NCBI RefSeq assembly: GCF_023370115.1
Contig: NZ_CP097160.1
Location: 1,860,001 to 1,924,000, forward strand
DNA from: Gulosibacter sediminis
GTDB lineage: Bacteria; Actinomycetota; Actinomycetes; Actinomycetales; Microbacteriaceae
Length of the DNA stretch: 64,000 bases
Direction: 5' to 3'
Below the pieces are notes generated by a model. It was not told the DNA's origin. It saw nothing but the letters and a program-made list of their open reading frames with translations, and did not search any database. Positions 51,942 to 61,222 of the stretch are shown here, in pieces. The first letter of the stretch is position 1. The number at the start of each line of letters is the position of its first letter. A program made the translations under genes and the position numbers.

Positions 51942-53354
51942 ATGGGTGCACAGGCTGATTTCGAGACGCAGCGAAAGCCTGCGGTCGATGAATCCAACGA
52001 AGAATTCATGCTGGAACGCGTCCCAAAGAAGGCTCGGCGCTCTTGGTGGTCACAGTTCGTGATCTGGGTCGGGTTCGGCTACGTGCCAACAGGCCTCATC
52101 GTGGGCGGACAATTGGCAGGCACCTCCGACGGCGGCGGCATGCCGTTCAACGAAGCAATCCTGACGATCGTGCTCGGACAAGGCATCCTGTTGTTGCTCA
52201 CGTTCGCCTTGGGTTTCGCCGCGATGAAGACCGGTCTTAACCTGTCACTCATCTCACGCTTCTCATACGGCGCCAAAGGAATGGTGCTCCCCATGCTCGT
52301 CATGGGGCTACTTACGCTGGGCTGGTTCGCTTCAATCGTCGGCATGGTCGGTGAGATCTTCGACGCGGCGTTTGGGAGCTTCACCGGAATCATCTTGTTC
52401 AACGGACTGAGCCTTGAGTTCGTCATCTTCTCGCTCATCTGGGGCGCGATCTTTACGTGGTCGGCCTATAAGGGCATCGTCGCCCTCGAACGCATCTCCG
52501 CACCGGCTGCACCCTTTGTCTTGATCGTTGCAATCGTGGCGGCGGTCATGATGACGTCGGAGTTCGGTGGCATGGGCAACGTTATCGCCGAGGGCGCGAC
52601 CCGCACCGGCACTTCAATTGGCACGGGAATCACGCTGATCATTGGCGCATGGATCGCGGGCGTCATCATGGGCGTCGACATCTTCAGATATGCAAAGACC
52701 GCAGCTCACGTATTTATCGGTGCCGGCGCCTGCTTCATTCTCACCAATCCACTGCTCAACCTCGTCGGCTACACCGGCGCTATCTCCACTGGCGACGCAA
52801 ACTTCATCAGTTGGATGGTGACCAAGGGCATCGTCTTCGCCATCCTTGGTGTGATTCTCTGGGTCGTCGCCCTGTGGACGACAAATATGTCTGAGTTGTA
52901 CTGCAACGCCCTCTACCTCGGCCCCGCCGCGAACGCACTGGGCTTCAAGATCTCGCGCACGACGATCGTCATCGTCATCGGCGCTATCGGTAGCATCCTG
53001 GGCGCCCTTGGGTTCTACTCGTACTTCTTTGCCGACTTCATCACCGTGCTTGGCGCCGCGTTCGTACCCCTCGCCGGGCCGATCCTGGCAGACTTCTTCG
53101 TGGTGCGACGCCGCGAGTACACCCAGGCGAACGTCAACGACCTGCCGCCGGTTCGGTGGCCCGGCATCGTCTCGTTCCTGATCGGCGCGGTCCTCGGCAT
53201 CACTTTCCAGTACTGGATGCCGTTGCCGGGAGACTTCCCAGCCGGCCTCGCCGCTCTTATCGTCACGTTCGTGATTCACATCGCGCTCTCCAAGGCCATG
53301 GCTCGCCGACCCGAACAGCAGGAAGTGGTCTCGGCGGACGCAGGTATTCACTAA
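51942..53354 (+). CDS. NCS1 family purine/cytosine permease (CodB-like)
   Basis: 470 residues, about 12 helices; GGAGAGGAG precedes the ATG. Family marks: SWWSQFVIWVGFGYVPTG, then NLSLISRFSYGAKG and ADFFVVRRREYTQANVND. NCS1 carriers import cytosine, allantoin, hydantoins, uracil or thiamine-like bases with sodium or protons. Here it probably brings in the nitrogen compound degraded by the asparaginase-like, deacetylase-like and aminotransferase enzymes nearby. Followed by a terminator. Confidence 0.92.
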   Translation: MGAQADFETQRKPAVDESNEEFMLERVPKKARRSWWSQFVIWVGFGYVPTGLIVGGQLAGTSDGGGMPFNEAILTIVLGQGILLLLTFALGFAAMKTGLNLSLISRFSYGAKGMVLPMLVMGLLTLGWFASIVGMVGEIFDAAFGSFTGIILFNGLSLEFVIFSLIWGAIFTWSAYKGIVALERISAPAAPFVLIVAIVAAVMMTSEFGGMGNVIAEGATRTGTSIGTGITLIIGAWIAGVIMGVDIFRYAKTAAHVFIGAGACFILTNPLLNLVGYTGAISTGDANFISWMVTKGIVFAILGVILWVVALWTTNMSELYCNALYLGPAANALGFKISRTTIVIVIGAIGSILGALGFYSYFFADFITVLGAAFVPLAGPILADFFVVRRREYTQANVNDLPPVRWPGIVSFLIGAVLGITFQYWMPLPGDFPAGLAALIVTFVIHIALSKAMARRPEQQEVVSADAGIH

Positions 53355-53404
53355 TCGACAGACTCCCGGAAGGGATTGCCCCGCTACACGGCGGGTTCTC
53401 GCGA

Positions 53405-53439
53405 TCCCCGCAACACCTTGACCTTTAAGGAGTTGCGGG
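53405..53439 (+). terminator. Hairpin after the NCS1 permease
   Basis: CCCCGCAAC (53405-53413) pairs with GTTGCGGGG (53431-53439) around a 17-base loop, and a weak T-rich stretch (TCTTGTCATT) follows. It lies 51 bases after the stop. The right half could also belong to the end of the neighbouring IS30 remnant. Confidence 0.6.
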
Positions 53440-53449
53440 GGTCTTGTCA

Positions 53450-54623
53450 TTCAATGAGTTGAAAGAGAAGTTTTTGAGACGCAAAGGCGCTCGGACGTCG
53501 GAATCTCAACGGCCGCTCGCGAGGTCGGTGTCAACCCGAACACCGCGTTCGGGTAGGTGCAACGGACCAGGCTCCGAGGACATGGTGCGGCGGAAACCAT
53601 CCCCCACGTCGTCAGTCTGAGTACATGCAACTCCGTGCCGACGGCATGCCGCAGGGAGACGCTGCGGCCAGAGTGGGTGTTAACGTGTGCTCAGCGAGTG
53701 ACCGGGACCAAGGGATCCGGCACACGCGTAACTCGCGCCTCTCTCATGATGGCTCCGTTGTCGATTACAACACTGGCAAGACCATGCAGGTAGTTGCTCC
53801 CGTCCTGCCGCCGGTGGCGGCTGTGCTGAATCCCCGTTATTTCACGCTCGAGGAGCGGGAGACGATCACTGACCCGCACCGGAGTGACGTGAGGCTGCGG
53901 AGGATTGGTGGCGTGCTGCGCAGGCCACCTTCGACGATCAAGCGTGAGCTCGATGGCCGTTTCAAAGCAGGACGCTTTCAGCCTTATATCGCGCATCGTG
54001 CCTGGGCTGCGTCGAGGTCGGGACCGAATAGTTCGAAGCTCGTCGCTCGCGTATCATTGCGAGAGTACGTGCAAGAGACGTTGTCGGCGCGGTTGCCGCC
54101 GGAGCAGATCAGTCACTCTCTGAGGAGGGAGTTTCCCAAGGTCGAGGACCGCGCGTTGCCTGGGCATTGGGAAGGCGATCTAATCGTTTAGCCAGGCAGC
54201 GCTTCGGCGATTGCGACACTGGTGGAACGAACGACTCGGTACCTGCCCGGGGGCATCTGCCTGGTGGGAATACTGCAGGGAAGGCGCGTGGCGCCCTCAC
54301 CGGATTGATCGGAACGATACCTGAGCATCTGCGGGGGGTCGCCGTCCCGGTATCAGGGCACCGCGATGGCCGCTCATAAGCAATTCAGCATCACGACCGG
54401 GGTTCCGGTCTACTTCTGTGATCCCCACTCACCCTGGCAGCGAGGTAGCAACGACAACGACAACGGGCTCCTGCACCGGTTCATCCCCAAGAACACAGAC
54501 CTCCGCCCGTACGAGCACTAGGGCCTCGAGCACGTCGTTCAAGAGCACAATGGTCGTCCACGCAAGACGCTCGGCTGGGATACCCCAGCCGAGCGTCTGC
54601 GTGATGTACTGATGGCCTCTTAA
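53450..54623 (+). pseudogene. IS30-family transposase remnant, unrelated to the intact copies
   Basis: In broken frames one reads AAREVGVNPNTAFG near 53520, then RYFTLEERETITD, STIKREL, YIAHRAWAASR and SLREYVQETLSARLPPEQISH (to about 54120). The sequence jumps by an internal deletion to DRALPGHWEGDLIV followed by a stop at 54190. A later frame gives AAHKQFSITTGVPVYFCDPH and HNGRPRKTLGWDTPAERLR, ending TAA at 54621-54623. Sequence divergence from the 1324-bp element shows a different IS30 lineage. Non-functional. Confidence 0.85.
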
Positions 54624-54697
54624 CCATCAGGCGTCGCGAGGACTCTTAGAAACCGCCCACACCTTGACGGGCTGTCCTCTTTGTCCTCAGGCCCCAT

Positions 54698-56029
54698 TTA
54701 CCAACCCGAATATGCAGCGACCTCCGCATCGTTGACTGCGCCGTCGGCGACGTCGCAGATAGCCTGATCGATGACACCGATAGCTGTGTCGATATCCGCG
54801 CGAGTTATTACCAGCGGGGGTGTTATCTCGAGGACATTCTCACCGACAGAGAAAACTGTCACCCCGAGTTGCCACATGCGGTAGATAACCTTGCGGGTCA
54901 TATCACTAGCGATGGCTGCGGTGTCGCGATCGAGGACGAGTTCTAGCCCAATGTAGAGGCCATGTCCGCGGACGTCGCCGATATACCCGGCACTCCGCCC
55001 ACCCTGAACGCCACCGCCAGCCATTAGGTCACGCAGTCGCTCAGCGAAATAGGCGCCGAGCGATGCTGCGCGAGACGCGTAGTCTTGTTCCTCGAGTTCA
55101 TCGAGCACCGCAAGCGCAGCAGTTGCGCATACGGGGTTGCCCGCCATCGTCAGCAGTGCTGAGGCTGATGGTGCATCAAGCACCCAAGCGGGCCCTACCG
55201 CGGCACCAATCGGGAGGCCGCCGCCGAGGGACTTTCCGAAGCAGACGATGTCGGGGGTGACTGCGTCGTGCTCGTAGGCGTGCATCCGGCCTGTCCTCGC
55301 TAACCCCACTTTGACTTCGTCAATCATCAGCAGCGTGTCGAACCGGTGCACGAGTTCTGCCAGTTGTGCGAGGAAGCCCGGCGGCGGCACGACGAGGCCC
55401 CCATCTGCAAGGATTGGCTCGACCACGACCACCGCAACGTCGCCACCCGCCAGGGCGGTTTCGACTTGCGCGAGCGCATCCGCTACCGACTCTGCCACCG
55501 TTCCTTTGTGCGGACGCAGGGGGTTGGGATACGGTACAAAAACTGCATCCGGATCAACCTGAGCACCCCCTTCCACGAGCACGCCAGAGACTGCTTGCGC
55601 AACACCGAAGCCACCATGATATGAGTGGTTGAACGCGACAATTTTTCGTTTGCCCGTCGCGTGCCGAGCGCACCTGAGCGCGACATCACACGCATCAGAA
55701 CCAGCATGGCCAAGATAAACGCGGCGATCGCCCTGACCAGGTGCGAGGGCGAGTAATCGCTCAGCCAGCAAGACCGCCGGCTCGTGCATGATCGACAAAC
55801 CGGCCCCAGGCTGTCCCCGCAACACCTCCGTGACGGCAGCAGCGACTCTCGGATGCCCGTAGCCGAGTCCTGCCGCAGTCCACGTGGCCGTGAGATCCAG
55901 ATAGTCTCGACCATCTAGTGCCGTCAGATGTGCACCGGAGCCCGACTTCATGGTGGCGGGAAAAAACCGCAGCTTCTCGACACCGGCAATTGCCGCGGCG
56001 TCACGACGAATCAGTTCCTCATGCAACAA
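54698..56029 (-). CDS. Class III aminotransferase (PLP-dependent)
   Basis: 443 residues from the TTG at 56029, which has GGGAG upstream and overlaps the deacetylase gene; a longer frame reading into that gene is rejected. YLGHAGSDACDVALRCAR is the PLP-phosphate region (Ser in place of the more usual Thr), VVVVEPI and MIDEVKVGLARTG follow, and the PLP lysine lies in IVCFGKSLGGGLPIGAAVG near residue 266. Resembles glutamate-1-semialdehyde aminomutase/omega-transaminases. Probably transaminates an amino acid released in the same pathway. Confidence 0.9.
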   Translation of the reverse strand: MLHEELIRRDAAAIAGVEKLRFFPATMKSGSGAHLTALDGRDYLDLTATWTAAGLGYGHPRVAAAVTEVLRGQPGAGLSIMHEPAVLLAERLLALAPGQGDRRVYLGHAGSDACDVALRCARHATGKRKIVAFNHSYHGGFGVAQAVSGVLVEGGAQVDPDAVFVPYPNPLRPHKGTVAESVADALAQVETALAGGDVAVVVVEPILADGGLVVPPPGFLAQLAELVHRFDTLLMIDEVKVGLARTGRMHAYEHDAVTPDIVCFGKSLGGGLPIGAAVGPAWVLDAPSASALLTMAGNPVCATAALAVLDELEEQDYASRAASLGAYFAERLRDLMAGGGVQGGRSAGYIGDVRGHGLYIGLELVLDRDTAAIASDMTRKVIYRMWQLGVTVFSVGENVLEITPPLVITRADIDTAIGVIDQAICDVADGAVNDAEVAAYSGW

Positions 56030-57032
56030 GATCGGGCTCCCGCTGGTTGTCCTGGACCCCGGAACGGCTATGGGTGGCCGCGGGAGCCGGCACCTGGGCA
56101 ATGAACTGATCCGCGATGTCGCTGCGGCGCATGAAAGTGACGCCGTCAAGTCCCTTCGCCCAAGCGATGAACTCGGCAAGTGCGTGTGCCCGGGCTGGAT
56201 TGCCAGTAATCCGGGGATGCAGGCCGATCGACATCATGCGCCCGCAATCGTCTCCGTCGTCGAGCAACTGCAGTACCGTGCGCTTGGCTGTATCGACGAA
56301 GTCGGTGGGAGAAGCGTACCCAGTGCCCATGACGTAGCGACAATCGTTCACAACCAGCGAATACGGCACTACAAGGTGTGACTTGCCTCCCACCTGAGTC
56401 CAATGCGGGATGTCGTCACCGTAGTAGTCAGAGTCGAAGGCGAAGCGACCGTCCTCGACGAGCAGTTCGCGGGTATTTACCGACATCTCTCGGCAGTACC
56501 ATCCGTTGGTCGCTAGGCCGAGACTCTCAAAAGAATTCATTGCACGATCAATCACTACCTTCTCCTCGTCACGGGAGTACTCGTAATGGTCAATCCAGCG
56601 GTAGCCGTGGCCGACGAGGTCGTCACCGCGCTCAATCATCTTTTCTGCGACGGCAGGGTTGCGCTCCAGCGCCACCGCCGAACCAAAAATGGTCGCGGGG
56701 ATTTCGTGACGGTCAAAGACGCGGAACAAGCGCCAGATCCCCGCCCGTGAGCCGTACTCGAAGAAGGACTCTTTGGCGAGATCGCGCTGACCTTCAACAT
56801 GAAACGGGATCTCGTGCATGCCCTCGTTGTGGCCATCGCCCATCGCGAACGAGTGTTCCGAGCCCTCCTCGTAATTGACGACGACGTTGATCGCGAGCTT
56901 CGCGTCCCCGTTCCAGCGCACGCGCGGCGGCCGGGGGCCGTATCCCGGAATCTCCCGATCTGGCCCGGGGATTCCCGTTACGTCGTCGTTTCGGTACCAG
57001 CGGTTCTTAGTGTTTTGCTCGTGGTCTGCCAT
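56019..57032 (-). CDS. Polysaccharide deacetylase family, allantoinase PuuE-like
   Basis: 337 residues from the ATG at 57032 (GAGGAG upstream). The conserved VVVNYEEGSEHSF near residue 45 and the GHGYRWIDHYEY stretch near 135 are the marks of the PuuE/HpPgdA subgroup rather than of secreted chitin deacetylases; no signal peptide is present. PuuE opens allantoin by hydrolysis of a cyclic amide. A cyclic ureide or imide is therefore a reasonable substrate guess. First gene of a two-gene unit with the aminotransferase; operator 81 bases upstream. Confidence 0.88.
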   Translation of the reverse strand: MADHEQNTKNRWYRNDDVTGIPGPDREIPGYGPRPPRVRWNGDAKLAINVVVNYEEGSEHSFAMGDGHNEGMHEIPFHVEGQRDLAKESFFEYGSRAGIWRLFRVFDRHEIPATIFGSAVALERNPAVAEKMIERGDDLVGHGYRWIDHYEYSRDEEKVVIDRAMNSFESLGLATNGWYCREMSVNTRELLVEDGRFAFDSDYYGDDIPHWTQVGGKSHLVVPYSLVVNDCRYVMGTGYASPTDFVDTAKRTVLQLLDDGDDCGRMMSIGLHPRITGNPARAHALAEFIAWAKGLDGVTFMRRSDIADQFIAQVPAPAATHSRSGVQDNQREPDLVA

Positions 57033-57112
57033 CTGCCGCTCCTCTTCTGTGAGTCCCATTGGGGCGAACGTCGTCGTCCAGTGCCATGTTCACTCCCCTG
57101 CCGGGGTTCAAT

Positions 57113-57131
57113 CTGTCAACCTGCTTGACAG
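57113..57131. promoter_or_regulatory. Operator CTGTCAA-N5-TTGACAG (site 2)
   Basis: A perfect 7-base inverted repeat with spacer CCTGC, upstream of the deacetylase/aminotransferase unit. The block is the same as at 51795-51813 except for one base, including the spacer and the trailing ATT. Shared control by the FadR-type regulator is the simplest reading. Confidence 0.72.
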
Positions 57132-57527
57132 ATTCAAGCTACCGTCGCGCTTAGAGATTCACAAGATATCGGCGGACCCTAACTCGCAATTAATGACGGA
57201 GCAAACCTCAGGGGTTCAGTCCTCGGCAGCATTGTCAGTGCGATGCGTCTCAGTGACCATCCGCGTCCTCATCATTGCGGGTGTGAAACCACTGTTGCCG
57301 AAGACCGACCAGAGGATTTCCCGCCAGCCCCACGCCATCGTCTCGATGTAGGACACCCACCCAGCGCAGGCGCTCGACTGAATGATGTGGTCAGAGTCCG
57401 AGGCAAACGGGTCATTCGAAGCCCTGCCCGCCTAGTTTCCGGCTACATATCCGCGCGGCAAGGTGGCCAATACGCTCACCAGCACCGGGACGCTGACGAC
57501 TGACCCGTCACACTGTTTCGAGCAGGA
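57132..57527. other. Interval without recognisable gene
   Basis: About 400 bases at the right edge of the accessory segment. Composition is lower in GC than the flanks. Short open frames have no recognisable motif and could be debris of an old insertion. No repeat other than the PR-1 element at its right border is seen. Confidence 0.4.
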
Positions 57528-57596
57528 GGGGGTTGAGTGGTCGTTTTTTGTAGTGCTGGCGCCGCCAGCACTACAAAAAACGACCACTCAACCCCC
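57528..57596. repeat. PR-1 palindrome, intact copy C (69 bp, perfect)
   Basis: Two 33-base arms that are exact complements around a GCC centre; the left arm starts GGGGGTTGAGTGGTCG and ends GTAGTGCTGGC. The CAGCCCCATGGGTGGGGCGG module follows to about 57620, then the 3' end of the Nramp-like gene. It is located downstream of that gene and also marks the border of the accessory segment. Confidence 0.92.
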
Positions 57597-57633
57597 TTCT
57601 CAGCCCCATGGGTGGGGCGGCTTGGGCGGGGCG

Positions 57634-58944
57634 CTACGCCCAGAGCGAGAAGCCGAGGCGGATCGAGAGCGCGAGCACCGCGGCGATGCCAAGGATGCCG
57701 AACAGGTTCTGCCACCAGGTGTTCGTCATCTCGTGCATGAGGCTGCGGCGGTTCGCCATGACGACGATGATGATCGCGAGCACCGGCGCAATGAACACGG
57801 TCAGCGCCTGCGCGATCACGATGAGCTGCACCGGCGAGCTCTGGAACACGAGCGTGATGCCCACGCCCCATGCGAGAATCGCGCCGGCCGCGATGCGCGC
57901 GACGGTCGTACTCGCGCTCGCTCCCTTGCCAAACGCATCCGAGAGCAGCGTGCCGCCGGCCATCGCGTTCGTGATCATCGACGAGAACGCGGCGCCGAAG
58001 AAGCCGAGCGCGAAGATGAATCCGCCAATCGGCCCCGCGAGCGGCTCGAAAATCTTCGCGAGCGCGGCGATCGACTCGGCGCCCTCGCCGGTCTGGCCGA
58101 GCACCGACGCGGCGACCACGATGACGAGCGCCGTCATGACGCCGGGCGCGATGATGCCCGGAATCGTGTCGACGAGCGTGATGTCGCGGTAGTCGGCCTC
58201 GGTGCGCTCGCGCTCCTTCGTGCCGTACGCCGTGAAGAACGCGGCGTTAATCGAGAGGTTGGTGCCAACCAGCGCGACGATGAGCAGCCACGAGCCGTCG
58301 GGCGCGGTCGGCAGCAGGCCCGAACCGGCTGCCGCCCAGTCGGGGTTCGCGACGAACGCGCTCACGATGAAGCACACGGCCATGAGCGCGACGATCACGA
58401 TGAGCACGCGCTCGATCACCTTGTACACCGACCGCAGCATGAGCAGCGCGGCCACGAGGACGCTCACGATGACCGTCCACATCACCGGCGACGATCCGGG
58501 AATCAGCATCGACAGCCCGAGTCCCGAGCCGACCGCGTTGCCGACAGAGAAGCAGAGGCAGATCAGGAACACCCCGACGCCGGCGAGCACGCCGACGACA
58601 CCGCCAAGGTGCTCCTTGATCGAGGTGATCAGCGACACCGGCGATTTGATACCGAGTCGCACCGACATGTCGGTGATGAAAATCATGAGCAGGGTCGAGA
58701 CCGCGATGACCCAGATCAGCGTGTACTGGTACGAGCTGCCCGCATGCACCGCGGTCGTGAGGTTGCCGGGCCCGAACTGCCACGCGCCGGCGACGAAGGC
58801 CGGCCCCATGAGCGCGAGGGTGCGCCACATGCCTCGGCGCTTGCGCTCGGTGTGAATCATCGTGTCGATCGCCTGCGTGCTCACGCGTCCGTAACCGGTT
58901 CCGGGGGTCTGCACGCGCGGAAGAGATTGTTTGGAGTTCGCCAT
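57634..58944 (-). CDS. Nramp-fold transporter lacking the canonical metal-binding motifs
   Basis: 436 residues, about 11 helices. The overall sequence (GPAFVAGAWQFGPGNLTTAVHAGS, then MSVRLGIKSP) fits the Nramp/COG1914 family. The TM1 motif DPGN, whose Asp binds the metal, reads GPGN (near residue 59). The TM6 region AxVMPH is replaced by VGTNLSINAAFFTAYG, so the metal-binding Met is also gone. It therefore probably does not carry manganese or iron in the usual way. It lies upstream of no other gene on its strand; its neighbour is a DapA-family lyase under LacI control, which suggests an organic or magnesium-like substrate. Confidence 0.82.
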   Translation of the reverse strand: MANSKQSLPRVQTPGTGYGRVSTQAIDTMIHTERKRRGMWRTLALMGPAFVAGAWQFGPGNLTTAVHAGSSYQYTLIWVIAVSTLLMIFITDMSVRLGIKSPVSLITSIKEHLGGVVGVLAGVGVFLICLCFSVGNAVGSGLGLSMLIPGSSPVMWTVIVSVLVAALLMLRSVYKVIERVLIVIVALMAVCFIVSAFVANPDWAAAGSGLLPTAPDGSWLLIVALVGTNLSINAAFFTAYGTKERERTEADYRDITLVDTIPGIIAPGVMTALVIVVAASVLGQTGEGAESIAALAKIFEPLAGPIGGFIFALGFFGAAFSSMITNAMAGGTLLSDAFGKGASASTTVARIAAGAILAWGVGITLVFQSSPVQLIVIAQALTVFIAPVLAIIIVVMANRRSLMHEMTNTWWQNLFGILGIAAVLALSIRLGFSLWA

Positions 58945-59097
58945 TTCAGCTTCCTCATTTCTGCGTCGGCCTCATTGCCGACACGTCGCCATTGACGCGA
59001 GTTAGGGGGTGGCGACCGGGCTGGGGTGGAAGTACCCCAAGTGTTCCGGATGCGAGGAGCGGTCGCCAACTCCTCGCATCCGGTGAACCGCGTGGTT

Positions 59098-60030
59098 CTA
59101 GGCGTACGCGACCTGGCCGATGCCCGCCGCGTCGAACGCGGCCGCGATCTCCGCGTCCGCGCCCTCGGCCAGCGGCAGCAGCGGGGTGCGCACGGTGGCG
59201 TGGTTGAGGATGCCGCGGTGCACGAGGCCCCACTTCAGCGCGACGGTGCCCTCCATGTGCGAGCCGCGGTGGTAGACGTTCTGCGTCACGGGCAGCAGGC
59301 GCTCGTGAATGGCGTGGGCGCGGTCGTAGTCGTGCGCCTTGCCCGCCTCGATGAGCTCGACGAGCGCCTCGGGCGCGATGTTGCCGTAGCCGACGAGCAG
59401 GCCGTCGACATCGAACATCGTGGGCAGCAGGTACTCGTCGTGGCACGAGAGAATCTGCAGGTCGGGATGCGCGGCACGCAGCGCGGGGATCTCGGTGTAC
59501 CAACGGCGCATGTTGCGCACGCCGTTCTTCGTGGCGAACACGCCCTCCTGGCCGGCGATGTCGAGCTGGGTTTCGAGGTTGTAGCTCGCCTTGGTGTTGT
59601 CGGGGTACTGGAAAAGGATGAGTGGGAGGCCGCTTTCCTCGTAGATGTCGCGGTAGCGGGTCTGCGGCGCGCCGTCCTGGTAGCCGAAGCGGAGCCAGCC
59701 GTGCGACGGGTAGACGAGGCCGGCCGAGGCGCCGGCGGCCACCGCATCCTTCGCCTCGAGGGCGGCGGTCTTGTTGCCTTCCTTGGTGATGCCGGCGATG
59801 ACCGGGATGCGGCCGTCGGTCGAGGCGACGAACGCGCGGATGACGTCGAGCTGCTCGGCTTCGGTGAGGAAGGTACCCTCGCCGGCGTGGCCGAGCACGG
59901 TGAGGCTCTTGACGCCGTCGATCGAGCCGAGCCAGGAGCCGAGGCGCTGGATCGCGTCGAAGTCGACTTCGCCGGCTTCGGTGAACGGGGTTACGGGTGC
60001 GGGGTTGAGTCCGCGGAGGTCGAGCGACAT
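59098..60030 (-). CDS. Dihydrodipicolinate synthase/N-acetylneuraminate lyase family protein
   Basis: 310 residues from the ATG at 60030. A TIM-barrel aldolase: NPAPVTPFTEAGEVDFDAI at the N-terminus, VLGHAGEGTFLTEAE (GxxGE), then LFQYPD carrying the catalytic Tyr and VFATKNGVRNM with the Schiff-base Lys. GEGTFL replaces the usual GTTGE order of DapA, so it is probably a 2-oxoacid aldolase or dehydratase of catabolism rather than the lysine enzyme. Divergent from lacI with an operator between them; 153 bases upstream of the Nramp-like gene. Confidence 0.88.
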   Translation of the reverse strand: MSLDLRGLNPAPVTPFTEAGEVDFDAIQRLGSWLGSIDGVKSLTVLGHAGEGTFLTEAEQLDVIRAFVASTDGRIPVIAGITKEGNKTAALEAKDAVAAGASAGLVYPSHGWLRFGYQDGAPQTRYRDIYEESGLPLILFQYPDNTKASYNLETQLDIAGQEGVFATKNGVRNMRRWYTEIPALRAAHPDLQILSCHDEYLLPTMFDVDGLLVGYGNIAPEALVELIEAGKAHDYDRAHAIHERLLPVTQNVYHRGSHMEGTVALKWGLVHRGILNHATVRTPLLPLAEGADAEIAAAFDAAGIGQVAYA

Positions 60031-60095
60031 GGTGTCTCCTTTGCTCGTCGTTGAGTGGTGGTGGCTTCGCTGGTGTCGTGCTCCGCTTGGTTTGT

Positions 60096-60109
60096 TGCAA
60101 ACGTTTGCA
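60096..60109. promoter_or_regulatory. LacI-family operator
   Basis: TGCAAACGTTTGCA is a perfect 14-base palindrome with the central CG typical of LacI/GalR sites. It lies between the lyase (start 60030) and lacI (start 60209). A half-site ATTGCAA follows nearby. Confidence 0.8.
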
Positions 60110-60208
60110 GGAACGATTGCAACAATGACAGAATCGTGGAGACATGTCAACGAGGTTCGAAAAAATCTCCGCGCTATGCTCGAAATTCCGAGGCGAAGGA
60201 GGCCACGA

Positions 60209-61222
60209 ATGACCAACGCATCAGGTCAGGTGGTGACGCTCCGCGACGTTGCCGCCGCCGCGGGCGTGAGCGTGTCGACGGTGAGCCGCGCACTCGACGA
60301 CCGACTGCCGAGCTCGAAGGGGGCCTCAGCCGAGCGCATCCGTGAGCTCGCGAGCTCGCTCGGGTATCGACGCAACGTGTACGCCTCCGGCCTGCGCCGC
60401 GGCGCGACCGGCACGATCGGCGTGCTCGTGCCGCGGCTGACGGATGTGGTGATGTCGATGCTGTTCGAGTCGCTCGAGCGCGCGGGCAGGGCGAAGGGCT
60501 ACTTCGCCGTCGTCGCGACCTGCGGCGATGACCAGGCGGATGAGCAGCGCGCGACCGAGACGCTGCTCGACCGCAACGTCGACGGGCTCGTGCTCGCGAC
60601 CGCTCGGCTCGATGATGTGCTCACCTCGTCGCTGCGCGATCGGCAGATTCCGCACGTGCTCGCGCTGCGCACCGACCGCCGCAGCCCCTCGGTGCTCGGT
60701 GATGACGAGACCGGCGGCTACCTCGCGGTGCGGCACCTCGTCGACCTCGGGCATCGCGACATCGCGATGATCATGGGGCCGGAGTTCGCGTCGAGTGCCG
60801 TCGATCGGCTCGAGGGTGCGCGGCGCGCGTTCGCCGAGGCCGGCCTCGAGTTGCCGGAGTCGCGGATTCGCAGCGGGAGCTACAGCCTCGAGGAGGGCTA
60901 CCGGGCCGGCGCCGAACTGATCGACACCGAGGCACCGACCGCGATCTTTGCGGCGAACGACAACCTGGCGATCGGCGCGCTGCGCGCCGCCCACGAGCGC
61001 GGGCTGACGCCCGGGCGCGACATTTCGATCGTCGGCTACAACGACATTCCGCTCGCCTCGCGCCTGCCGGTGCCGCTCACCTCGGTGCACACGGCCTTCG
61101 ACCAGATCGCGTCGGCCGCGATCGAGCTGCTGCTCGCAGGTGACGCCGAGCCCCCGCGCGCCCCGGAACGCATCATGCCCACCCTCATCCCCCGAGCCTC
61201 AACGGCCCTGCCCCGCGCGTGA
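60209..61222 (+). CDS. LacI family transcriptional regulator
   Basis: 337 residues from the ATG at 60209 (GAAGGAGG upstream); the upstream frame is open but non-coding. The N-terminal HTH is TLRDVAAAAGVSVSTVSRALDD with the hinge ASGLRRGATGTIGVLVP; the periplasmic-binding-like domain includes FAANDNLAIGAL and ISIVGYNDIPLASRL. The perfect palindrome at 60096 is its presumable site, giving autoregulation and control of the lyase. The TGA directly adjoins a PR-1 palindrome. Confidence 0.93.
   Translation: MTNASGQVVTLRDVAAAAGVSVSTVSRALDDRLPSSKGASAERIRELASSLGYRRNVYASGLRRGATGTIGVLVPRLTDVVMSMLFESLERAGRAKGYFAVVATCGDDQADEQRATETLLDRNVDGLVLATARLDDVLTSSLRDRQIPHVLALRTDRRSPSVLGDDETGGYLAVRHLVDLGHRDIAMIMGPEFASSAVDRLEGARRAFAEAGLELPESRIRSGSYSLEEGYRAGAELIDTEAPTAIFAANDNLAIGALRAAHERGLTPGRDISIVGYNDIPLASRLPVPLTSVHTAFDQIASAAIELLLAGDAEPPRAPERIMPTLIPRASTALPRA

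Noticed and set aside
57463-58995. Plus-strand frame of about 510 residues opposite the Nramp-like gene
   Set aside because: Extremely Arg/Asp/His-rich antisense product; it also translates the PR-1 repeat.
60144-60208. LacI start near 60144
   Set aside because: That ATG is out of frame with the HTH; the ATG at 60209 has a strong GAAGGAGG box.
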